This document shows, one piece after another, positions 1 through 6,051 of a stretch of DNA of 7,622 nucleotides (position 1 is the stretch's first letter; every line of letters begins with the position of its first letter). Source of the DNA: Gemmatimonadota bacterium (lineage in GTDB: Bacteria > Gemmatimonadota > Gemmatimonadetes > Gemmatimonadales > GWC2-71-9); assembly GCA_029862935.1 (NCBI GenBank), contig JAOTWK010000160.1, forward strand, positions 1 through 7,622, in the 5' to 3' direction. The notes below the pieces were generated by a model, which searched no databases, was not told the DNA's origin, and saw nothing but the letters and a program-made list of their open reading frames with translations. Made by a program: the position numbers and the translations under genes.

Positions 1-310
1 CATGAGCGTCACCGAACGAACGCGCGAGATCGGCATCCGCAAGTCGGTTGGGGCGCGACGGCGCGACATCCTGCGGCAGTTTCTCTTGGAATCGATCTTC
101 CTGGCCACCTTGGGCGGCCTGCTCGGCATCTTTGCCGGCTGGTGTCTCGCCACGATCGTGGCGGTGGTGTCGCCCCTCCCCAGCCGCGTGACCCTGTGGT
201 CGATCGGCCTTGCGCTGGCGCTCGGGGTGAGCGTCGGCGTGATCTTCGGCGTCTATCCAGCGCGGCGAGCGGCCCGGCTCGATCCCATCGTGGCCTTGAG
301 GTACGAATGA
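1..310 (+). CDS. MacB/FtsX-type ABC transporter permease, C-terminal fragment (5' end outside window)
   Basis: Only the last ~102 codons are visible; reading phase starts at base 2 and the stop is TGA at 308-310. The fragment opens with the motif RTREIGIRKSVGARRRDIL, the cytoplasmic loop that follows the first C-terminal membrane helix in MacB/FtsX permeases. Two hydrophobic helices follow, and the end is AARLDPIVALRYE, the classic terminus of this family. Such permeases work with a MacB-like ATPase in the inner membrane; they transmit ATP-driven conformational change to the periplasm and drive efflux or lipoprotein/peptide export. The next gene is a clear paralogue with the same motifs, so this is a tandem permease pair; an ATPase gene probably lies upstream. 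The ATG at base 2 is not the true start, because it falls inside the conserved loop. The substrate cannot be told. Confidence 0.92.
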   Translation, partial: MSVTERTREIGIRKSVGARRRDILRQFLLESIFLATLGGLLGIFAGWCLATIVAVVSPLPSRVTLWSIGLALALGVSVGVIFGVYPARRAARLDPIVALRYE

Positions 311-357
311 CGGCGACGGGTGAGCGCGCGCCGTTTCCGCCGGAGATTGCCGCGTGA
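307..357 (+). CDS. possible 16-codon bridging ORF between the two permease genes
   Basis: An ATG at 307 overlaps the TGA stop of the upstream permease (ATGA). It opens a 16-codon frame reading MTATGERAPFPPEIAA, whose own TGA (355-357) overlaps the GTG start of the next permease (GTGA at 354-357). Both junctions have the geometry of translational coupling, so this could be a tiny leader that carries ribosomes across the 43-bp gap. It may equally be chance: the peptide has no recognisable features, and the downstream permease has its own GGAG. The coordinates are certain; the function is speculative. Confidence 0.2.
   Translation: MTATGERAPFPPEIAA
342..345 (+). promoter_or_regulatory. ribosome binding site deciding the GTG start of the permease
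   Basis: GGAG lies 8 nt before the GTG at 354. It supports that rare start over the internal ATG at 387, which has no comparable purine-rich site in front. Confidence 0.55.
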
Positions 358-1595
358 GACTGCCGGACTTCGCCGAGGGCGCCGGCATGGCGCTGTCTGC
401 CATCCGCTCGCAGAAGTTGCGATCGGGCCTGACGATTCTCGGCATCGTCATCGGCGTGTCGACCGTGATGGCCATGGCGTCCATCGTGCAGGGAATCCGT
501 GCGCAAATCTTCAACACGCTCGAGATCGTCGGACCGACCACGTTCCGTATCCTGCGGTTCTTTTCCTCCACACCGCTCAACCCCGATGCGTTACCCAGGG
601 AGGTGCGGATCCGACCCGTGCTGCAGAACAAAGAGGCCCAGGCCATCGCGCGCCTCGCGGAAATCCACTACGCCGCGCTCTGGATGGGAATATTCGAGCG
701 CCTCGAATACGAGGGCGTTCGCTCGCAGCTGACGGTGGTGTACGGAGCTGACGACCGGTTCATGGAGGTCCTTGGCGGGGGGATCGTCGAAGGCCGGACC
801 TTCACGCCGACCGAGATTCGCGCGGGCACGCCGGTGGTCATCTTGGAGGAGGAAGCAGTCCAAAAAGTCTTCGGCCGCATCAATCCACTCGGTCGTACGA
901 TGCGGGTTGGCGGCCGCGCCTTCCGCGTCGTAGGCGTGTATCGCAAGCCGGAGAACATCTTCCAACCGCCGGGCCAGGAGATCTCGGCCATCGTTCCGTA
1001 CGTGGCGGCAGAACGACAGTTCATCTACGATGAGACCAACAGTCTGGTCATGCTCGTCAAGCCGCGTGAAGGGGTCACGGTCGCGGAGGCGATGGACGCG
1101 ACGACCGTCCAGCTGCGCCGCATGCGGGGGCTCCGGCCAGGAGATCCGAACACCTTCGACATGATCACGTCCGATCAGATTCTGGACGTGTTCAACAACT
1201 TGACCGGGGTGTTCTTCCTCGTCATGATCGTGCTCTCCAGTGTCGCGCTCATGGTCGGCGGCATCGGCGTCATGGCCATCATGATGGTGTCGGTCACGAG
1301 TCGGACACGAGAGATCGGCGTGCGAAAAGCGGTCGGGGCCACGCGCAGAGAGATTCTGTGGCAGTTTCTTATCGAGGCGGCAACGCTGACCCTCGTGGGG
1401 GGTGCCATCGGCATATCGGTCGGAATCGCAGCCGGCGAGGTGCTCAAGCGTCTCCTGGGATTCGAGACCGGCGTGCCGATCTGGAGTGCGGTGGTTGCGA
1501 CGGGCGTGTCAGTCGGCATCGGGCTGGTGTTCGGATTGCTCCCCGCCAGCCGGGCAGCGCGACTCGATCCAGTGGAGGCCCTGCGGTATGAATAG
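354..1595 (+). CDS. MacB/FtsX-type ABC transporter permease
   Basis: A complete 413-residue permease of the MacB_PCD plus FtsX layout. Membrane helix 1 spans about residues 25-47 (SGLTILGIVIGV). A periplasmic domain follows at about 48-280, containing GRTMRVGGRAFRVVGVYRKP, typical of MacB_PCD domains. Three C-terminal helices lie near 285-312, 338-360 and 376-397, with the loop SRTREIGVRKAVGATRREIL between the first two and the terminus AARLDPVEALRYE. Length is normal for a permease-only subunit; there is no ATPase domain. The GTG at 354 was chosen because GGAG at 342-345 sits 8 nt upstream, an in-frame stop lies at 321-323, and it gives the usual short cytoplasmic N-terminus; the next ATG is at 387. 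Its C-terminal region closely resembles that of the preceding permease, so the two may form a heterodimer with a shared ATPase encoded outside the window. The substrate is unknown. Confidence 0.93.
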   Translation: MRLPDFAEGAGMALSAIRSQKLRSGLTILGIVIGVSTVMAMASIVQGIRAQIFNTLEIVGPTTFRILRFFSSTPLNPDALPREVRIRPVLQNKEAQAIARLAEIHYAALWMGIFERLEYEGVRSQLTVVYGADDRFMEVLGGGIVEGRTFTPTEIRAGTPVVILEEEAVQKVFGRINPLGRTMRVGGRAFRVVGVYRKPENIFQPPGQEISAIVPYVAAERQFIYDETNSLVMLVKPREGVTVAEAMDATTVQLRRMRGLRPGDPNTFDMITSDQILDVFNNLTGVFFLVMIVLSSVALMVGGIGVMAIMMVSVTSRTREIGVRKAVGATRREILWQFLIEAATLTLVGGAIGISVGIAAGEVLKRLLGFETGVPIWSAVVATGVSVGIGLVFGLLPASRAARLDPVEALRYE

Positions 1596-1603
1596 ACAGT
1601 TTG

Positions 1604-1669
1604 AGACGACGAAGACGACAAAGACGACTGGTGTGGCGCGACGGTCGAAGACGGTCGGAGACGGTCCAG
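1604..1669 (+). repeat. two adjacent short tandem repeats in the permease-bshB1 spacer
   Basis: The 78-bp spacer holds three 9-bp units of AGACGACGA type (1604-1630: AGACGACGA, AGACGACAA, AGACGACTG). After 9 bp of other sequence come three 10-bp units of GACGGTCGAA type (1640-1669: GACGGTCGAA, GACGGTCGGA, GACGGTCCAG). Both arrays share the GACG core. They end 4 bp before the bshB1 start, so they occupy its presumed leader. No coding sense or rho-independent terminator was seen here. Confidence 0.8.
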
Positions 1670-1673
1670 GACG

Positions 1674-2396
1674 ATGACCCAACCAGTTGACCTGCTCGCT
1701 ATCGGTGCTCACCCCGACGACGTCGAGCTGACGTGTGGTGGCACGCTGGCGAAGGCAGCGCAGCAGGGACATCGCATCGGCATCATCGACCTCACCGGCG
1801 GCGAAACCGGGACCCACGGAAGCCAGGCTATTCGTGCACGCGAGGCCCAAGCGGCGGCGGAGCTGCTCGGCGCCGCGGAGCGGATGAATGCCGGGCTTCC
1901 CGACGCGGGGCTCGACAATACGGCTGCCACCCGCCGCGTCGTGGTGGAGCTGTTGCGGCGCCTCAAGCCCCGCGTAGTCGTGCTCCCCTTCCCGATTGGC
2001 CGCCACCCGGACCACCGGATCGCGTCCGAGCTGTGCCGCGACGCGTCGTATCTGGCCGGCCTCGCCAACTACGCGGCAGATGGAGCGCCGCATCGACCGG
2101 AAAAGGTCATCTACACACTGGCGTTCCGCGAAGACCCCGTGAAGCCCACGTTCGTGGTCGACATCTCGGACACGATGGAAGCGAAAATGGCGGCCATCCG
2201 CTGCTATGCCTCGCAGTTCGACGGCAAAATGGCGGCAGGCGAGATCTTTCCGGCCGGCGGCGATGTGTACGAGAACGTGCGCATGCACTGCGCACGGTAC
2301 GGAAGCCTGATCCGTTGCGCTTTCGGGGAGCCCTACTTCACCCACGAGACGGTGCGCATCGACGATATCGTGGACATGGGAGTGCGATCGATGTGA
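1674..2396 (+). CDS. bshB1: bacillithiol biosynthesis deacetylase BshB1 (PIG-L/LmbE family)
   Basis: A 240-residue zinc-dependent N-acetyl deacetylase. In bacillithiol synthesis BshB1 removes the acetyl group from GlcNAc-malate to give GlcN-malate, which BshC then joins to cysteine. The N-terminal motif GAHPDDVEL (residues 11-19) and the later GRHPDH (109-114) supply the family's metal ligands: by homology His13, Asp16 and His114, with Asp15 as general base. TGGETGTHGS (41-50), YASQF (178-182) and GEPYF (218-222) are typical of the BshB1 branch rather than mycothiol MshB or sugar-chain PIG-L enzymes. Length matches the family (~235). The ATG at 1674 starts directly before the first beta strand (VDLLAIGAHPDD); GGAG at 1657-1660 is somewhat far away and AGGA at 1668-1671 too close, so initiation may be modest. 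bshA and bshC are not in the window. The cysteine desulfurase gene follows 50 bp downstream. Paralogues such as BshB2 cannot be excluded without a tree. Confidence 0.9.
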   Translation: MTQPVDLLAIGAHPDDVELTCGGTLAKAAQQGHRIGIIDLTGGETGTHGSQAIRAREAQAAAELLGAAERMNAGLPDAGLDNTAATRRVVVELLRRLKPRVVVLPFPIGRHPDHRIASELCRDASYLAGLANYAADGAPHRPEKVIYTLAFREDPVKPTFVVDISDTMEAKMAAIRCYASQFDGKMAAGEIFPAGGDVYENVRMHCARYGSLIRCAFGEPYFTHETVRIDDIVDMGVRSM

Positions 2397-2407
2397 CCCG
2401 TGCCGCA

Positions 2408-2437
2408 TTGCATCGCGGCATCCGCTTCTCCTAGCTT
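2408..2437 (+). promoter_or_regulatory. possible weak promoter before the cysteine desulfurase gene
   Basis: In the 50-bp gap after bshB1, TTGCAT (2408-2413) and TAGCTT (2432-2437) are 18 bp apart, resembling weak -35 and -10 boxes. The ATG at 2447 lies only 9 bp past the second box and has no clear Shine-Dalgarno sequence (just GAG in ACGAGCCTC). A leaderless or near-leaderless transcript is therefore conceivable. The match to consensus is poor, so this is tentative. Confidence 0.2.
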
Positions 2438-2446
2438 ACGAGCCTC

Positions 2447-3625
2447 ATGCAGGACACCAGCGCCATTCGCCCATTCGTCTATCTCGACGCGGCCGCGACG
2501 ACTCCGGTCCGGCCGGAGGTGCGCGCGGCGATGGACCCGTTCCTGTCAGACGAGTTGTTCGGCAATCCGAGCTCGACCCATTGGGCCGGGCGCATGGCAC
2601 GCCAGGCACTCGACGGTGCGCGACGGCGAATCGGCGAGGCACTCGACGCCGACCCCAGTGGTGTGGTGTTCACCTCCGGTGGCACCGAAGCCGACAACTT
2701 GGCCATCCTCGGATCGGCGGTGCGACCGGGCGCTGGGGCAGGTCGCGCTGCAATCCCCGCGACCGAGCACAAGGCCGTGCTGGATGCAGCGCGAGAGCTC
2801 GAGAGGCTTGGAGGTGAGGCGCTGGACCTTCCGGTGCACTCCGACGGTACTGTGGATCTCGCCGCCGTTGGCAACGCGCTCGAACGGGAGCCGGCCGTAC
2901 TCAGCGTCATGTGGGTCAACAACGAGACCGGCGTCGTGCAGCCCGTCGAGCGACTGGCCGAGATGGCGCGAGATGCCGGCGTACCGTTTCACACCGACGG
3001 CGTCCAGGCAGTTGGCAAGGTCCCCTGCTCGCTCGACCGCGGATCGATCTCGATGCTCTCGATCTCCGGACACAAGATCGGAGCCCCCAAGGGCATCGGC
3101 GCGCTCATCCTGCGCCAGGAGGTCTCGGTCGCTCCTCGACTCCACGGTGGCGGCCAACAGCGCGGTGTCAGACCGGGCACCGAGAACGTCGCCGGTGCCA
3201 TCGGCCTTGCGACGGCGGTCGAATTGGCGATCGCCGAGCGCGGCGCGTTTGGGCGCGACGTGACGCGACTGCGTGAAGAGTTGGAACGACGCGTATTGGC
3301 TGCCGTTCCTGACTCACAAGTTGTCGGCGCTTCCGCGACACGCGCACCGCATGTCAGCAACATTGCGTTTGCCCATGCGGCCGCCGGTACGCTCCTCGCT
3401 GCGCTGGACCTCGGGGGGATTGCCTGTTCTGCTGGATCGGCCTGCGCGAGCGGCAGCCCGGCCGCCTCGCATGTGCTGACTGCCATGCGGGTGCCGAACG
3501 ACTTCCTCGGTGGCGCGGTACGCTTCTCGTTGTCGCTTCGTTCGTCGATGGAAGATGTCGACAGGTTGCTCGCCGTGCTGCCCGAGGCGGTTGATCGGGC
3601 TCGCACCGCACGAGGGGCAGCGTGA
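2447..3625 (+). CDS. cysteine desulfurase, class V aminotransferase fold (IscS/NifS type)
   Basis: A 392-residue PLP enzyme that takes sulfur from L-cysteine as an enzyme-bound persulfide, releasing alanine. Visible landmarks in family order are [15 protein letters not shown] (11-25), the cofactor phosphate-site motif SGGTEADN (77-84), EHK with His108, WVNNETG (156-162), [10 protein letters not shown] (182-191; Asp184 and Gln187 contact PLP), [11 protein letters not shown] (206-216; Lys210 is the Schiff-base lysine), RPGTEN (242-247) and [10 protein letters not shown] (327-336). By alignment with IscS the persulfide cysteine is Cys333; Cys327 is an extra nearby cysteine. Length suits group I enzymes. 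The start is fixed by the canonical N-terminus, although the RBS is poor. Its stop overlaps the mnmA GTG start (GTGA, 3622-3625), so it most likely feeds MnmA. Given bshB1 upstream, a general role in iron-sulfur cluster assembly is also possible. No iscU-like scaffold gene is next to it, so I do not assign iscS or nifS. Confidence 0.93.
   Translation: MQDTSAIRPFVYLDAAATTPVRPEVRAAMDPFLSDELFGNPSSTHWAGRMARQALDGARRRIGEALDADPSGVVFTSGGTEADNLAILGSAVRPGAGAGRAAIPATEHKAVLDAARELERLGGEALDLPVHSDGTVDLAAVGNALEREPAVLSVMWVNNETGVVQPVERLAEMARDAGVPFHTDGVQAVGKVPCSLDRGSISMLSISGHKIGAPKGIGALILRQEVSVAPRLHGGGQQRGVRPGTENVAGAIGLATAVELAIAERGAFGRDVTRLREELERRVLAAVPDSQVVGASATRAPHVSNIAFAHAAAGTLLAALDLGGIACSAGSACASGSPAASHVLTAMRVPNDFLGGAVRFSLSLRSSMEDVDRLLAVLPEAVDRARTARGAA
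3612..3617 (+). promoter_or_regulatory. ribosome binding site for mnmA inside the end of the desulfurase gene
   Basis: GAGGGG lies in the last codons of the desulfurase gene, about 5 nt before the GTG at 3622. It supports the GTG start and the 4-bp GTGA overlap, the usual arrangement for translational coupling. Confidence 0.55.
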
Positions 3626-4683
3626 GTCGCGGGCGCGTCTTGGTGGCGATGTCGGGCGGCGTCGACAGCTCGGTTGCGGCAGCGCTGCTCGTGGACGCCG
3701 GGTATGACGTGATCGGCGCCACGATGAAGCTCTTCTGCTATGGCGATTCGGTGCCGGACCGGCCGTGCTGCTCACTCGACTCGATTCAGGACGCCGCCAC
3801 GGTGGCTGCGCGTCTCGGAGTCCCGCACTACGTACTGGATCTCGAAGACCGGTTTCACGAGGAAGTGATCAAGAACTTCGTGACCGAGTACGCGCGGGGT
3901 CGCACACCGATACCGTGTGTCCGGTGCAACACGTTCACCAAGTTTCGTGACCTCTTGGCTCACGCCGACGCGCTCGGGTGCGACCATGTGGCGACTGGCC
4001 ATTACGCGATCTCGCGGGACGGAGCTTTGTATCGCGGGCGGGACGCGAACAAAGATCAGACGTACTTCTTGTGGGGCATCGATCGGGGCGTCGTCCCGCG
4101 CATGCTGACGCCTGTGGGGGATCTCACGAAACACGAGACCCGCGACGTGGCGCGGCGCTTGGGATTGGTCACAGCCGAAAAACAGGAATCCGTCGAGATC
4201 TGCTTTGTGCCCGACGGCGACTACACGAAGGTACTGGAGAAACACCTGCCGCCCGACGATCCGGCGCTCGCGCCGGGGCCGCTTGTGGACACCTCGGGCC
4301 GGCAGGTTGGGGAGCACGCGGGGTACGCCCGCTACACGATCGGGCAACGGCGACGGCTCCCGGGCGGTGCCCCCGAGCCGATGTTCGTGGTCGCCATCGA
4401 ACCCGAGAAACGCGCTGTCGTGATCGGCACGGCCAACGACCTCTTCGGGCACACGGTCGAGTTGGGAGAGATGAACTGGCTGACCGACCCGCTCGACGTC
4501 GGACAGCGGTGCGAGATCCAGGTGCGGTATCGCGCCCAACCGGCCCCGGCCAGAATCGCCGAGTCCAACGGCGACACGCACCTGCTCGTCGAGTTGACCG
4601 ATCCAGTCCGGGCTATCACTCCAGGGCAGTCCGGCGTACTCTATAGCGGCAGCCGCTTGCTCGGCGGTGGCGTGATCAACTAG
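3622..4683 (+). CDS. mnmA: tRNA-specific 2-thiouridylase MnmA
   Basis: A 353-residue enzyme that adenylates U34 of tRNA Lys/Glu/Gln with ATP and replaces the 2-oxygen by sulfur in the cytoplasm. The N-terminal PP-loop [15 protein letters not shown] occupies 8-22. The tRNA/catalytic segment [16 protein letters not shown] follows at 93-108, then the linker ATGHYA (124-129), KDQTYFLW (144-151) and [12 protein letters not shown] (190-201). The C-terminal beta domains contain YTIGQRRRL and end with the [12 protein letters not shown] motif. By E. coli alignment Cys102 and Cys194 match its catalytic Cys102 and Cys199. Position 99, Asp in E. coli, is Cys here, giving C-x2-C. A Cys-Cys pair at 49-50 ([14 protein letters not shown]) belongs to this subfamily too. 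These extra cysteines point to the iron-sulfur-associated class. Length is near normal. The GTG start overlaps the desulfurase stop by 4 bp and is preceded by GAGGGG, so sulfur donor and acceptor are probably co-translated. Confidence 0.95.
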   Translation: MSRGRVLVAMSGGVDSSVAAALLVDAGYDVIGATMKLFCYGDSVPDRPCCSLDSIQDAATVAARLGVPHYVLDLEDRFHEEVIKNFVTEYARGRTPIPCVRCNTFTKFRDLLAHADALGCDHVATGHYAISRDGALYRGRDANKDQTYFLWGIDRGVVPRMLTPVGDLTKHETRDVARRLGLVTAEKQESVEICFVPDGDYTKVLEKHLPPDDPALAPGPLVDTSGRQVGEHAGYARYTIGQRRRLPGGAPEPMFVVAIEPEKRAVVIGTANDLFGHTVELGEMNWLTDPLDVGQRCEIQVRYRAQPAPARIAESNGDTHLLVELTDPVRAITPGQSGVLYSGSRLLGGGVIN

Positions 4684-4686
4684 GAG
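4682..4686 (+). promoter_or_regulatory. ribosome binding site overlapping the mnmA stop codon
   Basis: AGGAG includes the last two bases of the mnmA TAG stop and sits 8 nt before the ATG at 4695. It fixes the start of the small downstream gene and ties its translation closely to mnmA. Confidence 0.65.
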
Positions 4687-4694
4687 CTGATTCG

Positions 4695-5054
4695 ATGGAT
4701 CTCGTGCAGTCGGTTTCCGAACGTCTACAAGTGGATCGCGAGAAGTCCATCAAGGGCCTCGGTGTGCTGTTCCTGGCCATTCGCATGGCGGTGGACATGA
4801 AGACGTTCACCACGATCGCGTCGGTGTTTCCAGAGTCCGGGCAGTGGATGCTCGAAACCCCGTTTGAGGACGGGGGGACGGGCGAGATGCTCGCCATGGC
4901 CACCCCGGGGGCGGTCCGTCGCATGCTGGCGATTGCGGGCTACAGCCCGGAACACACGAGCGAGTTGTGCGAGATCGTCGGCGGGGCACTGCAAAGCGTG
5001 GTTTCTCCAGACACTTACCACACGGTGGCGGAGAACCTGCCGCTCTTCGAGTAG
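4695..5054 (+). CDS. small helical protein of unknown function in the mnmA operon
   Basis: A 119-residue soluble protein with no signal peptide, membrane helix, cysteine cluster or catalytic motif; the single Cys is at 92. It looks wholly alpha-helical: helix-forming stretches near 1-30, 34-46, 63-82 and 86-103, joined by loops around VFPESGQ (44-50) and ETPFEDGGTGE (54-64), with the terminus AENLPLFE. The pattern of a short N-terminal helix, GLGVLFLAI, a second amphipathic helix and then a proline loop faintly recalls the DUF2780/DUF2267 group of small helical proteins. I cannot confirm that membership and infer no function from it. The gene starts 11 bp after mnmA with a good AGGAG, so it is almost surely co-transcribed with the desulfurase and mnmA. 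A role as partner or regulator of tRNA thiolation is only a guess from position. The convergent gene begins 22 bp beyond its stop. Confidence 0.8.
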   Translation: MDLVQSVSERLQVDREKSIKGLGVLFLAIRMAVDMKTFTTIASVFPESGQWMLETPFEDGGTGEMLAMATPGAVRRMLAIAGYSPEHTSELCEIVGGALQSVVSPDTYHTVAENLPLFE

Positions 5055-5076
5055 CCCATAGCAGCCGGGCTTCACC

Positions 5077-5757
5077 TCACCAGAGGCGCCACAACAGCCC
5101 GCCCGTGAAGAGCAGATCGTGCTGGGTCTTGCCCCAGTAGCGGGTGATGGCGTCCCGGACCTGGACATCGACATTGAGGCCGACGACCTCGAGGGTGAAG
5201 CCACCGCCCAGGTCACCCCCCCACGTGAAACCGTTGGACGGCAGAACCGCCCCCACCTCATTGGGGCTCGTAGGCTCGGAAAACCCGTAGCGCTTTCCTC
5301 CGACACCCAGCAGCACATACGGTTTCATACGCCACAGCTCGAGCTTGGTGGGCAGCACGACCTGTACCGACGCGAACGTGAGCGTCATCGGCACATCCAA
5401 GAACGTGTTTACCACCCGTGGCGGCTCGAACAAGACGCGGGGCTGCACGATGCCGTGGGTCGCCAGGAGCCAGGTGTCGAAGGAGCGGAGGATCTCGCCA
5501 CGCACCCGAACCCCGTCGTCACCGAAGCTCACTTCGACACCCAGGCCGGCCACGAAGGCCCGCCCCACGGAGCCGGTGGTCCACTCAACGGGCCCATCGC
5601 CGGCAAAGTTGGTGAACACCTCGTAGAGGTATGGATCGGGTACCGCCACGCCCGCCCTCGGGAACAGCTTCACCACCAGGCCGTCCTGGGCCTGGACGGG
5701 TACCGACAGCGGAAGCGCCGCACATGCCGCCAGAACAAATCGGAATAGAGCCCGCAT
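5077..5757 (-). CDS. secreted outer-membrane beta-barrel-like protein
   Basis: A 226-residue exported protein. The start at 5757 gives a standard Sec signal peptide: MR, a hydrophobic core (LFRFVLAACAALPLSV) and V-Q-A before a likely cleavage between residues 23 and 24. A further in-frame ATG at 5814 would add 19 residues ahead of that signal and is less likely. The mature part is rich in alternating hydrophobic/polar segments and glycine turns, for example KPYVLLGVGGKRYGF (145-159), GFTWGGDLGGGFTLEVVGL (176-194) and LNVDVQVRDAI (194-204). It ends LLFTGGLLWRLW, an aromatic C-terminus of the kind read by the BAM machinery as a beta-signal. At about 200 mature residues it would suit a small barrel of 8-10 strands. 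No enzyme motif is visible, so a structural or small-porin role is only a possibility. It is convergent with the mnmA operon and divergent from the cytochrome gene. No family name can be assigned. Confidence 0.8.
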   Translation of the reverse strand: MRALFRFVLAACAALPLSVPVQAQDGLVVKLFPRAGVAVPDPYLYEVFTNFAGDGPVEWTTGSVGRAFVAGLGVEVSFGDDGVRVRGEILRSFDTWLLATHGIVQPRVLFEPPRVVNTFLDVPMTLTFASVQVVLPTKLELWRMKPYVLLGVGGKRYGFSEPTSPNEVGAVLPSNGFTWGGDLGGGFTLEVVGLNVDVQVRDAITRYWGKTQHDLLFTGGLLWRLW

Positions 5758-5832
5758 GACATCTTTCGGGTGCAAATCAGCCGAAAATGTACTTGGAAGC
5801 TGTGCTCCAGCCAACGTGGGGTGGATAGGCGA

Positions 5833-5840
5833 CCCCCCCC
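5833..5840. repeat. C8 homopolymer tract upstream of the beta-barrel gene
   Basis: Eight consecutive C (eight G on the minus strand) lie about 76 bp before the beta-barrel start. Tracts this long can slip during replication and alter promoter spacing in surface-protein genes of other bacteria. Here it may be incidental to the high GC content. Confidence 0.45.
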
Positions 5841-5884
5841 GATCCCGCGTCGGAATGTACGAAAGATGCAGGCCGGTTCACCAC

Positions 5885-5913
5885 TCACGGTTACTCCATT
5901 CTTCACGGTTACT
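5885..5913. repeat. 11-bp direct repeat, 18-bp period, in the divergent spacer
   Basis: TCACGGTTACT occurs exactly at 5885-5895 and again at 5903-5913. The repeat adjoins the most AT-rich stretch of the 294-bp divergent spacer (5913-5940, ACTTAATACAAATATTGG region), where promoters for either gene would be expected. Repeated sites next to a promoter often bind a regulator, so this may be an operator for the beta-barrel gene, the cytochrome gene or both. No known operator consensus was recognised. Confidence 0.45.
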
Positions 5914-5924
5914 TAATACAAATA

Positions 5925-5954
5925 TTGGACCTTTATTCAGTCGTACACTACGAA
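5925..5954 (+). promoter_or_regulatory. tentative promoter of the cytochrome gene
   Basis: TTGGAC (5925-5930) and TACGAA (5949-5954) are 18 bp apart in the AT-richer part of the spacer. The second box lies within an imperfect dyad, ACACT-ACGA-AGTGT (5945-5958). The -10 match is weak. If correct, the transcript would have a leader of roughly 90 nt before the ATG at 6052. The divergent beta-barrel promoter must lie in the same spacer but I could not place it. Confidence 0.2.
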
Positions 5955-6036
5955 GTGTCGCTTGATACGTTTTGCGACTTTCTCAGCGCCGTGCAGGACC
6001 TCAGCGGGCTCTGCGGCGCGGACCAATACCCTCGGC

Positions 6037-6044
6037 AAGGAGGG
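6037..6044 (+). promoter_or_regulatory. strong ribosome binding site setting the cytochrome start
   Basis: AAGGAGGG, nearly a full anti-Shine-Dalgarno match, lies 7 nt before the ATG at 6052. It decides that start over the upstream in-frame ATG at 5962, which would put 30 non-signal residues before the lipoprotein signal. Confidence 0.85.
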
Positions 6045-6051
6045 AAGGATC

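Noticed and set aside
1604..1669. CRISPR-like array
   Set aside because: Units are only 9-10 bp, have no spacers of constant length, and no cas genes are nearby.
1509..2408. Long open frame of 299 codons on the minus strand opposite bshB1
   Set aside because: It is antisense to a clear BshB1, has Arg/His-rich, low-quality composition and no recognisable domain; long antisense frames are expected in high-GC DNA.
2400..3263. 287-codon plus-strand frame overlapping the cysteine desulfurase
   Set aside because: Its Arg/Ser/Pro-rich composition is typical of an out-of-frame shadow, and the overlapping desulfurase has every family motif.
3772..4581. 269-codon minus-strand frame opposite mnmA
   Set aside because: Antisense shadow of a fully conserved MnmA, with no domain or start-site support.
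5055..5076. Bidirectional terminator between the convergent genes
   Set aside because: The 22-bp gap shows no convincing stem or U-tract on either strand.
5119..5748. 209-codon plus-strand frame opposite the beta-barrel gene
   Set aside because: The minus-strand frame has a signal peptide, barrel-like pattern and aromatic terminus; this one is rich in charged residues and has no features.
5758..5814. Upstream start for the beta-barrel gene at 5814
   Set aside because: The 19 added residues contain charged and polar residues before the signal peptide; the ATG at 5757 gives a normal Sec signal.
5962..6051. Upstream start for the cytochrome at 5962
   Set aside because: It would bury the lipoprotein signal 30 residues in, while the ATG at 6052 has a near-perfect ribosome site and immediate signal peptide.
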